Shown: positions 1 through 7,908 of the stretch, piece after piece
Position numbering within the stretch: the stretch's first letter is position 1
How the letters are laid out: each line of letters begins with the position of its first letter
Origin: Leucobacter sp. G161
GTDB taxonomy: Bacteria; Actinomycetota; Actinomycetes; Actinomycetales; Microbacteriaceae
Direction of reading: 5' to 3'
Length of the DNA stretch: 64,000 nt
Assembly (NCBI RefSeq): GCF_001482305.1
Contig: NZ_LOHP01000017.1
Coordinates: 1 to 64,000, forward strand
Notes under the pieces: generated by a model
Databases searched by the model: none
What the model was told of the DNA's origin: nothing
The model's input: only the letters and a program-made list of their open reading frames with translations
Translations under genes and position numbers: made by a program

Positions 1-1186
1 GGTAGGCCTGAGCGTAGGTGTTGTCTTCCTGCGCGGTCGGCGTGCGCATGTCGTGCACCCTGGCGCTCATGTCCTCGTCGTGAAAGCTTAGGGTGTTCTC
101 GGCCATCTCGGGGTTGAGCTTCTCCATCGCCTCGCGCGCGCCCTTGACCGGCGTCACATACTGCACGTACTCGGCGACCTGGGCGGCGACCTCGGGGTCG
201 TAGTAGTAATCGACGAGCACGTGGGCCTGCTCGTAGGCTGCGGTGGGATCGGGGAGGCAGAAGGAATCAATGAACATCGTGGCCCCGGCATCTGGGACGA
301 CGAACTTCCAGACCTCCTCGCCTTCCTCCTCGTTAATCATCGCGACGTCACCAGACCAGGCCATCCCAGCGAGTACCGCGCCGCTCTGCAGATCCTGCGT
401 GTACGAGTTACCTTTCACCGTGTAGACGTTCCCGTTCTTGATCTGTTCCTCGACGACCGCGAGCGCGGCAAAGAACTCGTCCTCGCCCCACTCCTCGCCG
501 GTGATATCGACCCCCTGCTCGAGCATTACCAGGCCAAGGGTGTCGTCTTGCTCACTCAGCAGGCTGACCTTGCCCTTGAGCTCGTCGCTCCAAAGATCGC
601 TCACCGAACGCACCCCCTTCGGGTAGAGCTGCGTGTTGTACACGAGCCCGGTCATGCCGGATTGGTAAGGGACCGACCATTCACGGTCAGGGTCGAATGA
701 CGAGTGCCGCACGAGGTCGATCATGTTCGCGCTGACATTCGGCATGAGCGTGTGATCAAAAGCCATGAGCTGCTCTTGCTCGAGGAGGCGGAGCAGCGAG
801 GAATCGGTGAGGGTGAAGAGGTCGTAGCCGGTGTCGGTACCCAGCTTGAGCTGGTCCTTCACCTTTGCCATGAACATCTTGTTGTCGTCGATGTCCTCGA
901 AGTACTCAACCTTGATGTTTGAGTCGGCCATGAACTCGCTCAGGCTAGTGAACTCCTGGGTCTCCTCGTCGAAATCGAGGTAGTACGTCCAACTCGCCCA
1001 GCGAAGCGTTCCCGCTGAGCCGTCGCCGTGTGCTGGACCTCCTCCGGCACACGCCGCGAGCGAGCTTGCGCCGAGGGCGGCGGCCCCGAGGCCGAGACCC
1101 TGTAAGAGGCGACGCCGGGAGAGCTGGCTGCTGCGAGCCCGCTGCACGAGTGCGGCGATAATGGGGTCACGAGGGACGTTGCGCAT
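1..1186 (-). CDS. ABC transporter substrate-binding protein, spermidine/putrescine (PotD-like), partial
   Basis: The gene runs off the left edge, so its C-terminus is missing. The start is ATG 1186-1184, preceded by an AAAGGAG ribosome site. The N-terminus has a twin-arginine-like stretch (SRRRLLQG), a hydrophobic segment and a lipobox-like LAAC, so it is probably an exported lipoprotein. The mature part (RWASWTYYLDFDEET, YFEDIDDNKMFMAKVKDQL) is closely similar to the product encoded at 10151-11372 in this window. PotD-family proteins bind polyamines for an ABC importer. The remaining transporter genes would lie to the left. The family call is solid; the substrate is inferred. Confidence 0.85.
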   Translation of the reverse strand, partial: MRNVPRDPIIAALVQRARSSQLSRRRLLQGLGLGAAALGASSLAACAGGGPAHGDGSAGTLRWASWTYYLDFDEETQEFTSLSEFMADSNIKVEYFEDIDDNKMFMAKVKDQLKLGTDTGYDLFTLTDSSLLRLLEQEQLMAFDHTLMPNVSANMIDLVRHSSFDPDREWSVPYQSGMTGLVYNTQLYPKGVRSVSDLWSDELKGKVSLLSEQDDTLGLVMLEQGVDITGEEWGEDEFFAALAVVEEQIKNGNVYTVKGNSYTQDLQSGAVLAGMAWSGDVAMINEEEGEEVWKFVVPDAGATMFIDSFCLPDPTAAYEQAHVLVDYYYDPEVAAQVAEYVQYVTPVKGAREAMEKLNPEMAENTLSFHDEDMSARVHDMRTPTAQEDNTYAQAY

Positions 1187-1236
1187 GGCTTTCTCCTTTG
1201 AAATGCATGTGAACGACTGGCCCCCATCATTTCAGA

Positions 1237-2070
1237 TCATTGGAGCGTGCGGTAGGCCTCCGCAATGATGCCCGCGAGTTCTGCGGTGATGGCTGGGGTG
1301 CCGGCGATGAGGAGCTCCTCGCCTGGTGCGTTCTCGCCGAGGCCGCGTACCACCGCGCCGGACTCGCGCGCGATGAGCGCCGCCGCCGCGTAATCCCAGG
1401 GCTGCAGGCCGCGCTCATAGTAGGCGTCGAGACGCCCCGCAGCGAGCATGCACAGATCCACCGCCGCCGAACCCATACGGCGGATGTCCCGCACGCGCGG
1501 GAGTACCTGCCGGAGAACCTCAACCTGTTCCGTGCGGCGCTCGACCGTGTACCCGAAACCTGTGGCGAGGAGCGTGGAGAGCAGCTCCGTCTCGGCCGGG
1601 CCCGAGAGCCGGGCCCCGTCGAGGTAGGCGCCGCCGCCGTGCCACGCGGTGAAGAGTTCGCCCGTCGTCGGTACGTAGACCGCGCCGGCGATCGCGCGGC
1701 GACCGTCAGACATCGTGCCCGGTGCGCCGTCCGTCACGGTGGCCGCGACGCTCACCGCGTAGGCAGGAAGGTTGTAGAGATAGTTCACGGTGCCGTCGAT
1801 GGGGTCGAGCACCCAGGTCACCCCGCTCGTGCCAGCAACACTTGCGCCTTCCTCCCCAAGGATCGCATCCTCGGGTCGGAGGCTCCGCAGCCCCTCGGTG
1901 AGGAGCCGTTCGGCTTCGCGATCGGCCTCGGTCACCACATCGGTCAGGCTCGACTTCGTCGCGGCCACGTCCACCCCGGCTGCGCGCTTCTCGTGGATCA
2001 TCTGGCCAACTGACCGGGCGAGTGACCCCGCGATGTCGACAAGGGCGGAGGCAGTAACCGATTCAGTCAT
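1237..2070 (-). CDS. Inositol monophosphatase family protein
   Basis: This 277-residue protein has the metal-binding motifs of the FIG/IMPase superfamily: GEEG near residue 72, DPIDGTVNY near residue 91 and PWDYAAAALI near residue 225. The family removes phosphate from inositol phosphates, histidinol phosphate, fructose bisphosphate or PAP, and the exact substrate cannot be read from sequence. A second family member at 30284-31111 looks more like the histidinol-phosphatase type, so this one may be the general SuhB-like enzyme. A TAGGCT hexamer ends 7 nt before the ATG, so the mRNA may be leaderless or nearly so. Confidence 0.85.
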   Translation of the reverse strand: MTESVTASALVDIAGSLARSVGQMIHEKRAAGVDVAATKSSLTDVVTEADREAERLLTEGLRSLRPEDAILGEEGASVAGTSGVTWVLDPIDGTVNYLYNLPAYAVSVAATVTDGAPGTMSDGRRAIAGAVYVPTTGELFTAWHGGGAYLDGARLSGPAETELLSTLLATGFGYTVERRTEQVEVLRQVLPRVRDIRRMGSAAVDLCMLAAGRLDAYYERGLQPWDYAAAALIARESGAVVRGLGENAPGEELLIAGTPAITAELAGIIAEAYRTLQ

Positions 2071-2113
2071 GCTTCCGAGCCTACCCGCCGAACTGCGAGG
2101 TCACCCTGACGCG

Positions 2114-3322
2114 CTACGTGCGATCGGAGCCCTCCAACGCGTACGCGGTCTCACCGTGTGCCGCGGCATCGATCCCGCTGTCCTCGACAGACTGTGGCAC
2201 ACGCAACCCCGTGGTGAGCTTCACGCCCAAGGCAATGACGAGCGAAACGACGAACGAGTACAGCACGACGCCGACGACTGAGATCACCTGCACGAGGAGC
2301 AGCCCGGAATCCCCACCCGTGAACAGTCCATCGGAAAGGGCGAAGAAGCCGAGATAGACGGTGCCGAGGACACCGGCGACGAGATGCAAGCCAACGACGT
2401 CGAGTGAATCGTCAAAGCCGAGGCGGAACTTCCACTCGATCGCGACCGCACAGGCCGCCCCTGCGAGAGCGCCGAGGAGCAGCGCGAACGCGGGGGAGAG
2501 GTTGGCTGCTGCCGGCGTGATCGCGACGAGCCCCGCGACCGCACCCGACGCGGCACCCACGACGCCCGGCTTGCGGCCACGGAGCGTGTCCACGGCAAGC
2601 CACCCCATAATTGCTGCGGCCGGAGCGCCGAGCGTGTTGATGAGGATGAGGCCGGCGGTCCCCGCCTCCGTGGCCAGCCCAGCGTTGAACCCGATCCAGC
2701 CAAACCAGAGGAGTGCGGCGCCGATGGTTACGAGCGGGATCGAGTGTGGTCTGTGTGCTCCGGGGGCGAAATCGCGACGCTTGCCGACCACGAGGGCGAG
2801 GGCGAGCGCTGCGGCGCCCGCATTGATGTGGATCGCGGTGCCGCCGGCAAGGTCAATCACGTCGGGCGTGCCGAGCCAGACGCCCAGCTTGGAGATCCAG
2901 CCGCCGCCCCAGACCCACGCGGCAACAGGGAAGTAGACGAGGGACGCCCAGATCCCTGCGAAGAGCACCCAGGAGCCGAGTCCGACTCTGTCAGCGATCG
3001 CGCCCGAGATGAGGGCCGTCGTGATCATTGCGAAGACAGCGCCAAATCCAACACCGATGAACTCGCTGGGATCTGTGTGAGCGAGCCCGAAGTCGCGGAG
3101 AGGGCTGCCTGCGAACCAGCCATCGCCCTCCCCAAATACGCTCATCGAATACCCGAAGAGGATCCACAGCACTCCGACCATACCCATCGCGCTTACGCTG
3201 AAGAGCATCATGTTGACGACCGAGCGAACGCGGACGAGGCCGCCGTAGAACAGCGCCAGTCCCGGGGTCATGATGAGCACGAGGGCCGTGCTCGTCAGCG
3301 TCCAAACGTCTGTTGCTTCCAT
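2114..3322 (-). CDS. amt: Ammonium transporter (Amt family)
   Basis: This 402-residue membrane channel moves ammonia/ammonium into the cell. It begins with a periplasmic segment and a first helix ending in the GLALFYGGLVR signature. Later segments include TAIHINAGAAALALALVVGKR and GFDDSLDVVGLHLVAGVLGT, which carry the family's conserved pore histidines. I chose ATG 3322 because GAAGGGA lies just upstream and it gives the usual N-terminus; an in-frame start at 3439 would add 39 low-complexity residues. No glnK/PII gene lies next to it. Two GAAAC boxes 6 nt apart lie upstream on the coding strand and may bind a nitrogen regulator, which is speculative. Confidence 0.93.
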   Translation of the reverse strand: MEATDVWTLTSTALVLIMTPGLALFYGGLVRVRSVVNMMLFSVSAMGMVGVLWILFGYSMSVFGEGDGWFAGSPLRDFGLAHTDPSEFIGVGFGAVFAMITTALISGAIADRVGLGSWVLFAGIWASLVYFPVAAWVWGGGWISKLGVWLGTPDVIDLAGGTAIHINAGAAALALALVVGKRRDFAPGAHRPHSIPLVTIGAALLWFGWIGFNAGLATEAGTAGLILINTLGAPAAAIMGWLAVDTLRGRKPGVVGAASGAVAGLVAITPAAANLSPAFALLLGALAGAACAVAIEWKFRLGFDDSLDVVGLHLVAGVLGTVYLGFFALSDGLFTGGDSGLLLVQVISVVGVVLYSFVVSLVIALGVKLTTGLRVPQSVEDSGIDAAAHGETAYALEGSDRT

Positions 3323-3601
3323 GTGAGTCCCTTCGTTCTCGCCCGTTTCGGGCGGTCCGGCTCCACCGTGAGCTCGGGTGTTCACAGTCTGCGGGCGGGC
3401 CGTTTCATCGCCGTTTCCCTCCCGAGACACGTGCGTCACATCTCTGTTTCCTGGACGTTTCAGCGATCACGAATGAGGTGCGTGACGATTGGGGTCACGA
3501 ACGGTGCTAAGGTAGTGAGGTTGCCGTTAGATCGGCCGCGGATACAGAGAGCCCAAGCATCCCGCTGAAGGCGCCGCGCAACTGGAGAAAGGGGATCACC
3601 T

Positions 3602-3871
3602 ATGTCATTGCCCACAGATGTCAAGAAGGCGATCATCGAAGAGTACGCAACCACCCCCGGTGATACCGGATCCCCTGAGGTTCAGGTGGCTATGCTCTCG
3701 CGTCGTATCAAGGATCTGACCGAGCACCTCAAGGAGCACAAGCACGACCACCACTCGCGTCGTGGCCTGCTGCTTCTCGTCGGCCAGCGCCGTCGTCTCC
3801 TGGCTTACCTCCAGAAGACCGACATCGCCCGTTACCGTACGCTCATCGAGCGTCTCGGCCTCCGCCGCTAA
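3602..3871 (+). CDS. rpsO: 30S ribosomal protein S15
   Basis: This 89-residue protein matches S15 along its whole length ([43 protein letters not shown]). It binds 16S rRNA early in assembly of the small-subunit platform. The ATG is preceded by a strong GGAGAAAGGGG ribosome site, and a rho-independent terminator follows at 3937-3966, so it is probably a single-gene transcript. In many bacteria rpsO is directly followed by pnp, which here lies near 53 kb. rpsO leaders are often autoregulated by S15; I did not identify such a fold. Confidence 0.98.
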   Translation: MSLPTDVKKAIIEEYATTPGDTGSPEVQVAMLSRRIKDLTEHLKEHKHDHHSRRGLLLLVGQRRRLLAYLQKTDIARYRTLIERLGLRR

Positions 3872-3936
3872 GGCACCGGCCGAAAAGTTTCGGTCGAGTG
3901 CGTGTCAGCTTGAACGCTGATCGCCCGTGACTCTGG

Positions 3937-3966
3937 GAAGCCCCTCTCCTTCGGGAGAGGGGCTTC
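3937..3966 (+). terminator. Intrinsic terminator of rpsO
   Basis: A perfect 13-bp stem (3937-3949 with 3954-3966) closes on a TTCG tetraloop and is followed by TGTCTGTTTT. Confidence 0.9.
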
Positions 3967-4021
3967 TGTCTGTTTTGGGGAAGTGCACGCGGGGACGGAT
4001 GGAGCTGCCGGGTGTGCGCGG

Positions 4022-4105
4022 GCCCGCTCTCGTGCAGGGCGGGCCCGTGCGCGGCCTCGCTCCTGCTCCTGCTCCTGCGCGGGCTCCTGCGCAGGCTCCT
4101 GCGAT
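4022..4105. repeat. Short GCTCCTGC-type degenerate tandem repeat
   Basis: The stretch repeats CTCCTG/GCTCCTGCGC several times in a row, in the non-coding space between rpsO and the SRPBCC gene. It has no recognised function and could be replication slippage. Confidence 0.5.
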
Positions 4106-4112
4106 CCTCACT

Positions 4113-4174
4113 ACCCCGTGTTTTCCTGTATGAGCCTCATGCGCCCTGCAATAGGCTCATCGAGGAAAAATAGG
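4113..4174 (+). repeat. ~63-bp interspersed palindromic repeat, copy 1
   Basis: It begins CCCCGTGTTTTCCTGTATGA and ends GGAAAAATAGG, so its ends are inverted repeats of each other. An inner ATGAGCCT/AGGCTCAT pair extends the symmetry. The left half aligns with copies at 6493 and 7753, in the same orientation. It marks the left edge of the SRPBCC-DUF4166 block. Confidence 0.6.
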
Positions 4175-4268
4175 CTCAGGTGAGACGCGGGTCAGGTGAG
4201 CTGCGGGTCAGGTGAGATGTGGCTCAGGTGAGACTCGGCTCAGGTGAGCTGTGGCTCAGGTGAGCTGC
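4173..4268. repeat. Six tandem 16-bp repeats (GGCTCAGGTGAGCTGC consensus)
   Basis: Six head-to-tail units of exactly 16 bp start at 4173, 4189, 4205, 4221, 4237 and 4253. The GTCAGGTGAG/CTCAGGTGAG core is kept in all six, with variation mainly in the last four bases. The array ends about 45 bp before the -10 box of the SRPBCC gene. It could be an operator array or a variable-number repeat. It is not CRISPR-like because there are no spacers. Confidence 0.85.
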
Positions 4269-4314
4269 GCACCCCCGCAACCTGGGCCACGCATCGCTTG
4301 CTCACACTTCCGGG

Positions 4315-4320
4315 TACGCT
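4315..4320 (+). promoter_or_regulatory. -10 box TACGCT of a probable leaderless promoter
   Basis: TACGCT ends 6 nt before ATG 4327, so transcription should begin at or next to the start codon. No clear -35 box is seen. Confidence 0.5.
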
Positions 4321-4326
4321 GTGACC

Positions 4327-5040
4327 ATGGCCCGCGCACAGCACCGCACCCGAGACTGCGCGCTGTACGTTGAGACATTCATCGACGCCCCGCTCGAGCG
4401 GGTCTGGGAGCTCACACAGGATCCCACGCAGCACGCACGCTGGGACGCCCGGTTCAGTGCAATCCAGCCGACGCGGTCCCGCGGCGACGGAGCACAGGAG
4501 TTCCGCTACGAACTGGGGCTGGGGATCCACACGATCAGGGGGACCGGTGTCTCTCTCGGCGAGAAACGGGCGGCCGGTGGATCCCGAACCTCAGCATTGC
4601 TGTTCACCACCAAGGACCCGCTCTCACCGCTCGGCACCGGCCGCGGATATTGGCGATACATCCCTGAGGGCGACGGGGTGCGATTTATCACCGGCTATGA
4701 CTACGCGCCCGGGTGGGGCTGGGTCGGCAGGATCGCCGATCCACTCGTCACGCGCCGTCTTGTGTGGTGGCTCACCGCCTGGAGCTTCGATCGGTTGCGG
4801 ATCTGGGCGGAAGACGGCATTGAACCCGAGCTCGTCGGATGGTGGCGAGGCTGGTTCGGCGGTGTGCGGGCGCGTGCGGGAGCTTGCCGTTCGTGGCCGG
4901 GTGCGCGTGGCGCGGTCCGCGAGGGGGCAGACCGCAGAACGAGCGGGGGATCGACAACCATCATGGATGCCGCACCCGCTTCGCTCGCGAGGCTGCGATT
5001 CGAGCCATCAGATGACACGTCAGAAGGCCAACAACCGTGA
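4327..5040 (+). CDS. SRPBCC family (START/polyketide cyclase-like) protein
   Basis: This protein of about 237 residues begins with the fold's typical opening (TFIDAPLERVWELTQDPTQHARWD). It is followed by a ligand-pocket-like middle and a region with WYY/WW-rich patches near residues 110-180 (GYWRYIP, WWLTAWSFDRLRIW). SRPBCC proteins bind hydrophobic ligands, and no catalytic role can be assigned. I prefer ATG 4327 to GTG 4321 because of the -10 spacing. The C-terminal 50 residues are low-complexity. The stop overlaps the GTG of the next gene (GTGA), so translation of the three genes from here to 6412 is probably coupled. Confidence 0.75.
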   Translation: MARAQHRTRDCALYVETFIDAPLERVWELTQDPTQHARWDARFSAIQPTRSRGDGAQEFRYELGLGIHTIRGTGVSLGEKRAAGGSRTSALLFTTKDPLSPLGTGRGYWRYIPEGDGVRFITGYDYAPGWGWVGRIADPLVTRRLVWWLTAWSFDRLRIWAEDGIEPELVGWWRGWFGGVRARAGACRSWPGARGAVREGADRRTSGGSTTIMDAAPASLARLRFEPSDDTSEGQQP

Positions 5041-5744
5041 CCCTTCCCGCCCTTCCGATCCCTCCCGCCGAGAGCATTTTCGCTCGCGCCCTCGGCGATG
5101 AGTTTGAGCGCCTGCACCCACAGATGCAGCGGCGATTCGGGGTGAGCGTAGAGGTGGGATACGCCTGTGTTGGTACCGGGGTGATGCGGGAGATCCACCC
5201 GGGCCCGTGGTGGGTGAGACCGTTCCTGCTGCTGGGGGCAACCCGCAACATCATGTTCCCGGAGAGCGGCAGGGGGCTCCCGTTCCAGATCGATAACTAC
5301 GCCTATGTTGACGGCCTCGGCCGCGAGACGGTGACGTTTGTGCGCACCATGGAGCTCGGCCAGGGGAGGCGCCGGCGATTTGACGCAACGATGATTTACA
5401 GTGAGGCCGCCGAGCGCATCATCGACTATCTCGGCACGCATCAGCACTTGGCGGTAGACCTGGATCTCTCCGTGACCGAAGACGGCGGGCTGCGGCTGGT
5501 CTCTGGAGCGCAGCGCTTCTACGAAGGGTGGATCGCGTTCCGTTTCCCAGGGTTCTTGACGGGGCGGGCGTACCTGACCGAGTACTTCGACGATCTGAAG
5601 CAGTGCTTTGTGATCGATCTTGAGGTGCGTCACGCACGCCTCGGCGTACTGTTTGGCTACCGCGGCGAATTTGTGTGTTCCTTTCCCGAGGCCAGTCAGG
5701 TTCCGGGGGCTCTCAAGCCATACCGCGAGGAGGTGCGCGAGTGA
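5037..5744 (+). CDS. DUF4166 domain-containing protein (first of a tandem pair)
   Basis: This 235-residue protein opens with SIFARALGDEFERLHPQMQRRF, the usual start of DUF4166 proteins. It keeps FQIDNYAYVDGLGRETVTFVR in the middle and YFDDLKQCFVIDLEVRHARLG near the end. The domain's function is not established; it often occurs near or fused to NAD-dependent or lipid-binding domains. GTG 5037 overlaps the previous stop. There is no signal peptide and no clear membrane span. The next gene looks like a diverged duplicate. Confidence 0.75.
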   Translation: MTLPALPIPPAESIFARALGDEFERLHPQMQRRFGVSVEVGYACVGTGVMREIHPGPWWVRPFLLLGATRNIMFPESGRGLPFQIDNYAYVDGLGRETVTFVRTMELGQGRRRRFDATMIYSEAAERIIDYLGTHQHLAVDLDLSVTEDGGLRLVSGAQRFYEGWIAFRFPGFLTGRAYLTEYFDDLKQCFVIDLEVRHARLGVLFGYRGEFVCSFPEASQVPGALKPYREEVRE

Positions 5745-6412
5745 GCGCTGTGTCAGGACCGCGGCCTGAGCCGGGTGCCGCTGTCCCGGGTGGGTCAGTG
5801 TTTCTCCAAGCGCTCGGTGCTGAGGCCGCGCGGCTGCACCCTGAGGTGCGGCGATACGCGGCAGGATCGGGTGTTGTTGGAGGGGCGGTCGCCGTGACCG
5901 GCGAGTTCGAGGTTGCCGGAAGCCGGTGGCGAAAGCTGAATCTCTTCGCGAGACCGCTTGTTGGTCCGCACCTGTTTGTGACTGCGTTCGAGCTCGACGT
6001 GCCATTTCAGGTCGTGAATACGGTCGTCTGGGATAACGGTGGCGGGCTCGGCTTGGGGGCGGAGCGTGTCTTCCGGTTCAGCTCGGGGGACCAGCGATTT
6101 GTTGATGTGCTCCGTCCTGGCGAAACTCCCGGAACCCTACGCAACCTCCTCGGAAGCGCGCGTCGAGTCGAGCTTGAACTGCGCTGTTCAGTGACTGATG
6201 CGGGCCATCTGCGGCTTGTGTCTGAGCGGGCGTGGCTGCGGCTCGGGCGGCTGCGCGTGCGGCTTCCAGCGCTGTTGTCTGTGCGGGCGGAGGTCGTGGA
6301 TGGGTACGACGACGTGGCTGGGCGGAACATCGTCGACGCGAGCGTGCGTAGCCCGCTGCTGGGAACGGTGTTGGAGTACCGGGGAGCGTTTCGGCACGAG
6401 CCGGCATCGTAG
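5741..6412 (+). CDS. DUF4166 domain-containing protein (second of a tandem pair)
   Basis: This 223-residue protein starts at GTG 5741, overlapping the previous stop by four bases. It repeats the DUF4166 plan: SVFLQALGAEAARLHPEVRRY at the start, PFQVVNTVVWDNGGGLGLGAERVF in the middle and SPLLGTVLEYRGAF at the end. Identity with its neighbour is modest, so the duplication is probably old. With the SRPBCC protein it forms a three-gene translationally coupled unit of unknown role. Confidence 0.7.
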   Translation: MSAVSGPRPEPGAAVPGGSVFLQALGAEAARLHPEVRRYAAGSGVVGGAVAVTGEFEVAGSRWRKLNLFARPLVGPHLFVTAFELDVPFQVVNTVVWDNGGGLGLGAERVFRFSSGDQRFVDVLRPGETPGTLRNLLGSARRVELELRCSVTDAGHLRLVSERAWLRLGRLRVRLPALLSVRAEVVDGYDDVAGRNIVDASVRSPLLGTVLEYRGAFRHEPAS

Positions 6413-6492
6413 GGGAGGCGCTGGCCCTCCCTGGTGCGGCTGCCGGACCAGGTACGGCTGCCGGCCGCCGGCTGCCGGCCCACTTTCCCACA

Positions 6493-6557
6493 CCCCCGTA
6501 TTTTCTAGTCTGAGCCTTGTGCGACCCGAAAACGACGCGGACCAAATAACTAGGGGC
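6493..6557 (+). repeat. ~63-bp interspersed palindromic repeat, copy 2
   Basis: It begins CCCCCGTATTTTCTAGTCTGA, continues GCCTTGTGCG as in copy 1, and ends CCAAATAACTAGGGGC. It lies between the DUF4166 pair and the nuclease-like gene. A short GC-rich run with three CGGCTGCCGG units lies just before it (about 6437-6479). Confidence 0.6.
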
Positions 6558-6672
6558 GGTTGAGGCGCACAAGCGTGCTCCCCAGCAGGATCGACAGCTC
6601 GTCAGACCGCGGATCCTCCACGAACTACTCCCCATCGGTGAAAAGCGGGCGCGGCCGCATCACGCTGCTGGC

Positions 6673-7680
6673 ATGACTATCGACATCAGCACAGGACACA
6701 TTGTAGAACGGATCCGCCAAGCGAGTGCAGCTATCCGACTGCGCCGCGAGATCGTCGGGCTAGGCGAACTCAGCGATAGTGAACTCGCGACCAGAGTTCT
6801 ATCGCACCGCCTCATGAGGCTCGCCCGCGGCGCGTACATCGATCACCTAGAGTGGCTCAAACTCTTCCCTGAACAGCGGCTTCTCGCAGTAACGCTCGCC
6901 TATGCGAAGCTCTACAAACGGCGGGGCTGGATCTTTGCTCGAGAATCCGCGGCAGCGCTTTGGGGGCTCCCGCTTTTCGGGCTAGACGGGTTGCGCGCGC
7001 ACGTGAGTGTTCCACCGGAATCTCCCGGGCGGTCGACTCGTCCCGTTGCTCGCCACGTCGAGACGCTGGATCCTGAGGAGCTTGTGGAGATCGCCGGTGT
7101 GCGCTTCACGAGCCTCGAACGAACAGTGGTCGACCTGGCGCACTCCGCGGCGCCTGAGCTCGCGATCGGGGCGCTTGACGCGGCTGTGCGGGCAATGTTT
7201 CGCATGGACCGGGGCGCTGAAATCGCGGAGCTGGAAGGCTGGCGCGAGGCGACGCTCGCTCGGCTTGCGGGGAGCTGGCGACCCGGAGTTCGGAGCGCGC
7301 GGCAGGTGTTGCGCCTCGCGGACGGACGTGCTGAGTCAGTGCTCGAAAGCGTGAGTCGGCTGCAGCTTGCCCGGCTTCGAGTGCGGCACGAGGTACAGGT
7401 TCCGGTGTTTGTGGGGGAGGAGCGCATCTACTGGGTGGACTTTGAATTCCTCGGGCAGCAGGCCTACGGTGAGGTCGACGGAAGCGTGAAATATCTTGAT
7501 CCTGCGGCTCGACACGGTCGGAGCGCCGACGAGGTTGTTCTTGCTGAGAAGCGGCGAGAAGACGATATTCGCGGGGCGACCGGGAAGCGGATGGTGCGTT
7601 GGGACGCGCGCCATGTGCGCTCCGCTCGGGATCTGGGGGCGAGGCTTGGCGACTTCGGGATCCGAATCCCGCCCGGGTGA
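6673..7680 (+). CDS. AbiEi-like N-terminal domain fused to a restriction-endonuclease-like C-terminal domain
   Basis: The N-terminal ~90 residues (ELSDSELATRVLSHRLMRLARGAYI) resemble the winged-helix antitoxin domain of AbiEi/type IV toxin-antitoxin proteins. The C-terminus (from about residue 220) carries SVLESVSRLQLARL, YWVDFEFLG and YGEVDGSVKY. This acidic spacing matches a PD-(D/E)xK nuclease fold of the DUF559/Vsr type. Such fusions are common orphan genes in actinobacteria. No AbiEii-like nucleotidyltransferase toxin is adjacent. The gene stands alone between repeat copies 2 and 3. Its role in defence or DNA repair is inferred only. Confidence 0.6.
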   Translation: MTIDISTGHIVERIRQASAAIRLRREIVGLGELSDSELATRVLSHRLMRLARGAYIDHLEWLKLFPEQRLLAVTLAYAKLYKRRGWIFARESAAALWGLPLFGLDGLRAHVSVPPESPGRSTRPVARHVETLDPEELVEIAGVRFTSLERTVVDLAHSAAPELAIGALDAAVRAMFRMDRGAEIAELEGWREATLARLAGSWRPGVRSARQVLRLADGRAESVLESVSRLQLARLRVRHEVQVPVFVGEERIYWVDFEFLGQQAYGEVDGSVKYLDPAARHGRSADEVVLAEKRREDDIRGATGKRMVRWDARHVRSARDLGARLGDFGIRIPPG

Positions 7681-7752
7681 CCAGCAGCGGTTCGCCCGGG
7701 TTCGGATCGGGGCGTGCACCGCAGGGACCGAGCGAGGCAACGTCCTAACCGA

Positions 7753-7815
7753 CCCCAGTTTTCCTATATGACCTGTGTGCGTGCCTAACTGCGGTCGGAA
7801 CAAATAAAACGGGGC
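7753..7815 (+). repeat. ~63-bp interspersed palindromic repeat, copy 3
   Basis: It begins CCCCAGTTTTCCTATATGA, continues with TGTGTGCG, and ends GGAACAAATAAAACGGGGC. The CCCCnnTTTTCC end pairs with the AAAACGGGG end. It has the same orientation and nearly the same length as copies 1 and 2. Confidence 0.6.
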
Positions 7816-7856
7816 AGTGGGGAGGGCAGTGGGGAGGGGATTGGGCCCGCAAACGC

Positions 7857-7890
7857 ATGTGGCCCCCTCGCCGAAGCGAGGGGGCCACAT
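7857..7890 (-). terminator. Terminator hairpin downstream of the aminotransferase gene
   Basis: A perfect 14-bp stem (7857-7870 with 7877-7890) encloses a 6-nt loop, 18 bp beyond the stop of the minus-strand aminotransferase gene. It has no strong T-run. Confidence 0.8.
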
Positions 7891-7908
7891 GACTGGAGTC
7901 TTAGATCA

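Noticed and set aside
4173-4268. Possible CRISPR array
   Set aside because: The 16-bp units are directly contiguous, with no spacers, and no cas gene is present.
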